A stretch of DNA of 6,303 bases, taken from assembly GCA_036521995.1 (NCBI GenBank), contig DATDGR010000245.1:1-6303 (forward strand), read 5' to 3'. Below, one piece after another: positions 6,251-6,303 of the stretch; the first letter of the stretch is position 1; every line of letters begins with the position of its first letter. The position numbers and the translations under genes are program-made. The notes under the pieces were generated by a model, which did not search any database, was not told where the DNA came from, and was given only the letters and a program-made list of their open reading frames with translations. This DNA comes from Gp13-AA77 sp036521995 (GTDB taxonomy: Bacteria > Acidobacteriota > Terriglobia > UBA7540).

Positions 6251-6303
6251 TCGTAGTCCTTCTGGACGGTGTTCGGCATACCCGAGACCGTGACCGGGGC
6301 CGG

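Larger units (their letters stand above)
6123..6303. other. Non-coding stretch after the mbfA-like gene
   Basis: No reading frame in these 181 bp looks like a real protein. They hold an imperfect hairpin at 6153-6203 and a possible promoter from 6222, so a plus-strand gene probably begins just right of the window. Confidence 0.5.

Noticed and set aside
1..6303. CCGGGGCC at both window ends, as a possible flanking direct repeat
   Set aside because: The shared string is 8 nt of pure G and C, low in complexity, and no transposase or integrase lies between.

Overview
The window is GC-rich bacterial chromosomal DNA with four protein-coding genes, no RNA gene, no CRISPR array and no recognisable mobile element. 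The gene set is an orphan Hcp, a secreted GH38 mannosidase, a ROK sugar kinase and a membrane-bound ferritin. This fits a soil-type heterotroph, and Acidobacteriota is my best guess. The guess rests on the overall flavour of the proteins, so it is weak; a deep-branching proteobacterium would also fit.

Layout. (1) Bases 1-813, plus strand: a type VI secretion Hcp-family tube protein. The Hcp fold starts at an ATG at 253, but the reading frame is open without a stop back to base 1. (2) Bases 814-868: a short gap between convergent genes with no convincing terminator. (3) Bases 869-3628, minus strand: an exported glycoside hydrolase family 38 alpha-mannosidase of 919 residues. (4) Bases 3629-3766: an intergenic stretch with a plausible sigma70-type promoter for the mannosidase. 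(5) Bases 3767-4900, minus strand: a ROK-family sugar kinase that has lost the family's zinc-binding cysteines. (6) Bases 4901-5165: a divergent intergenic region with a perfect 5-1-5 inverted repeat next to the kinase start and possible leader hairpins in front of the plus-strand gene. (7) Bases 5166-6122, plus strand: an MbfA-type protein, a ferritin-like di-iron domain fused to a VIT1/CCC1 membrane domain. (8) Bases 6123-6303: non-coding as far as I can see, with an imperfect hairpin and a possible outward promoter with a perfect TTGACA box.

How they work together. The kinase and mannosidase lie in the same direction, kinase first. They make sense as a small sugar-scavenging unit: mannose is trimmed outside the cytoplasm, and a hexose is phosphorylated inside. 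MbfA is a separate iron-homeostasis function and Hcp a separate secretion-related one; nothing else of a type VI system is visible. I found no clear undescribed multi-gene system. The points most worth a second look are the open frame upstream of Hcp, the Asp-to-Glu change at a predicted zinc ligand of the mannosidase, and the zinc-less ROK kinase beside it.
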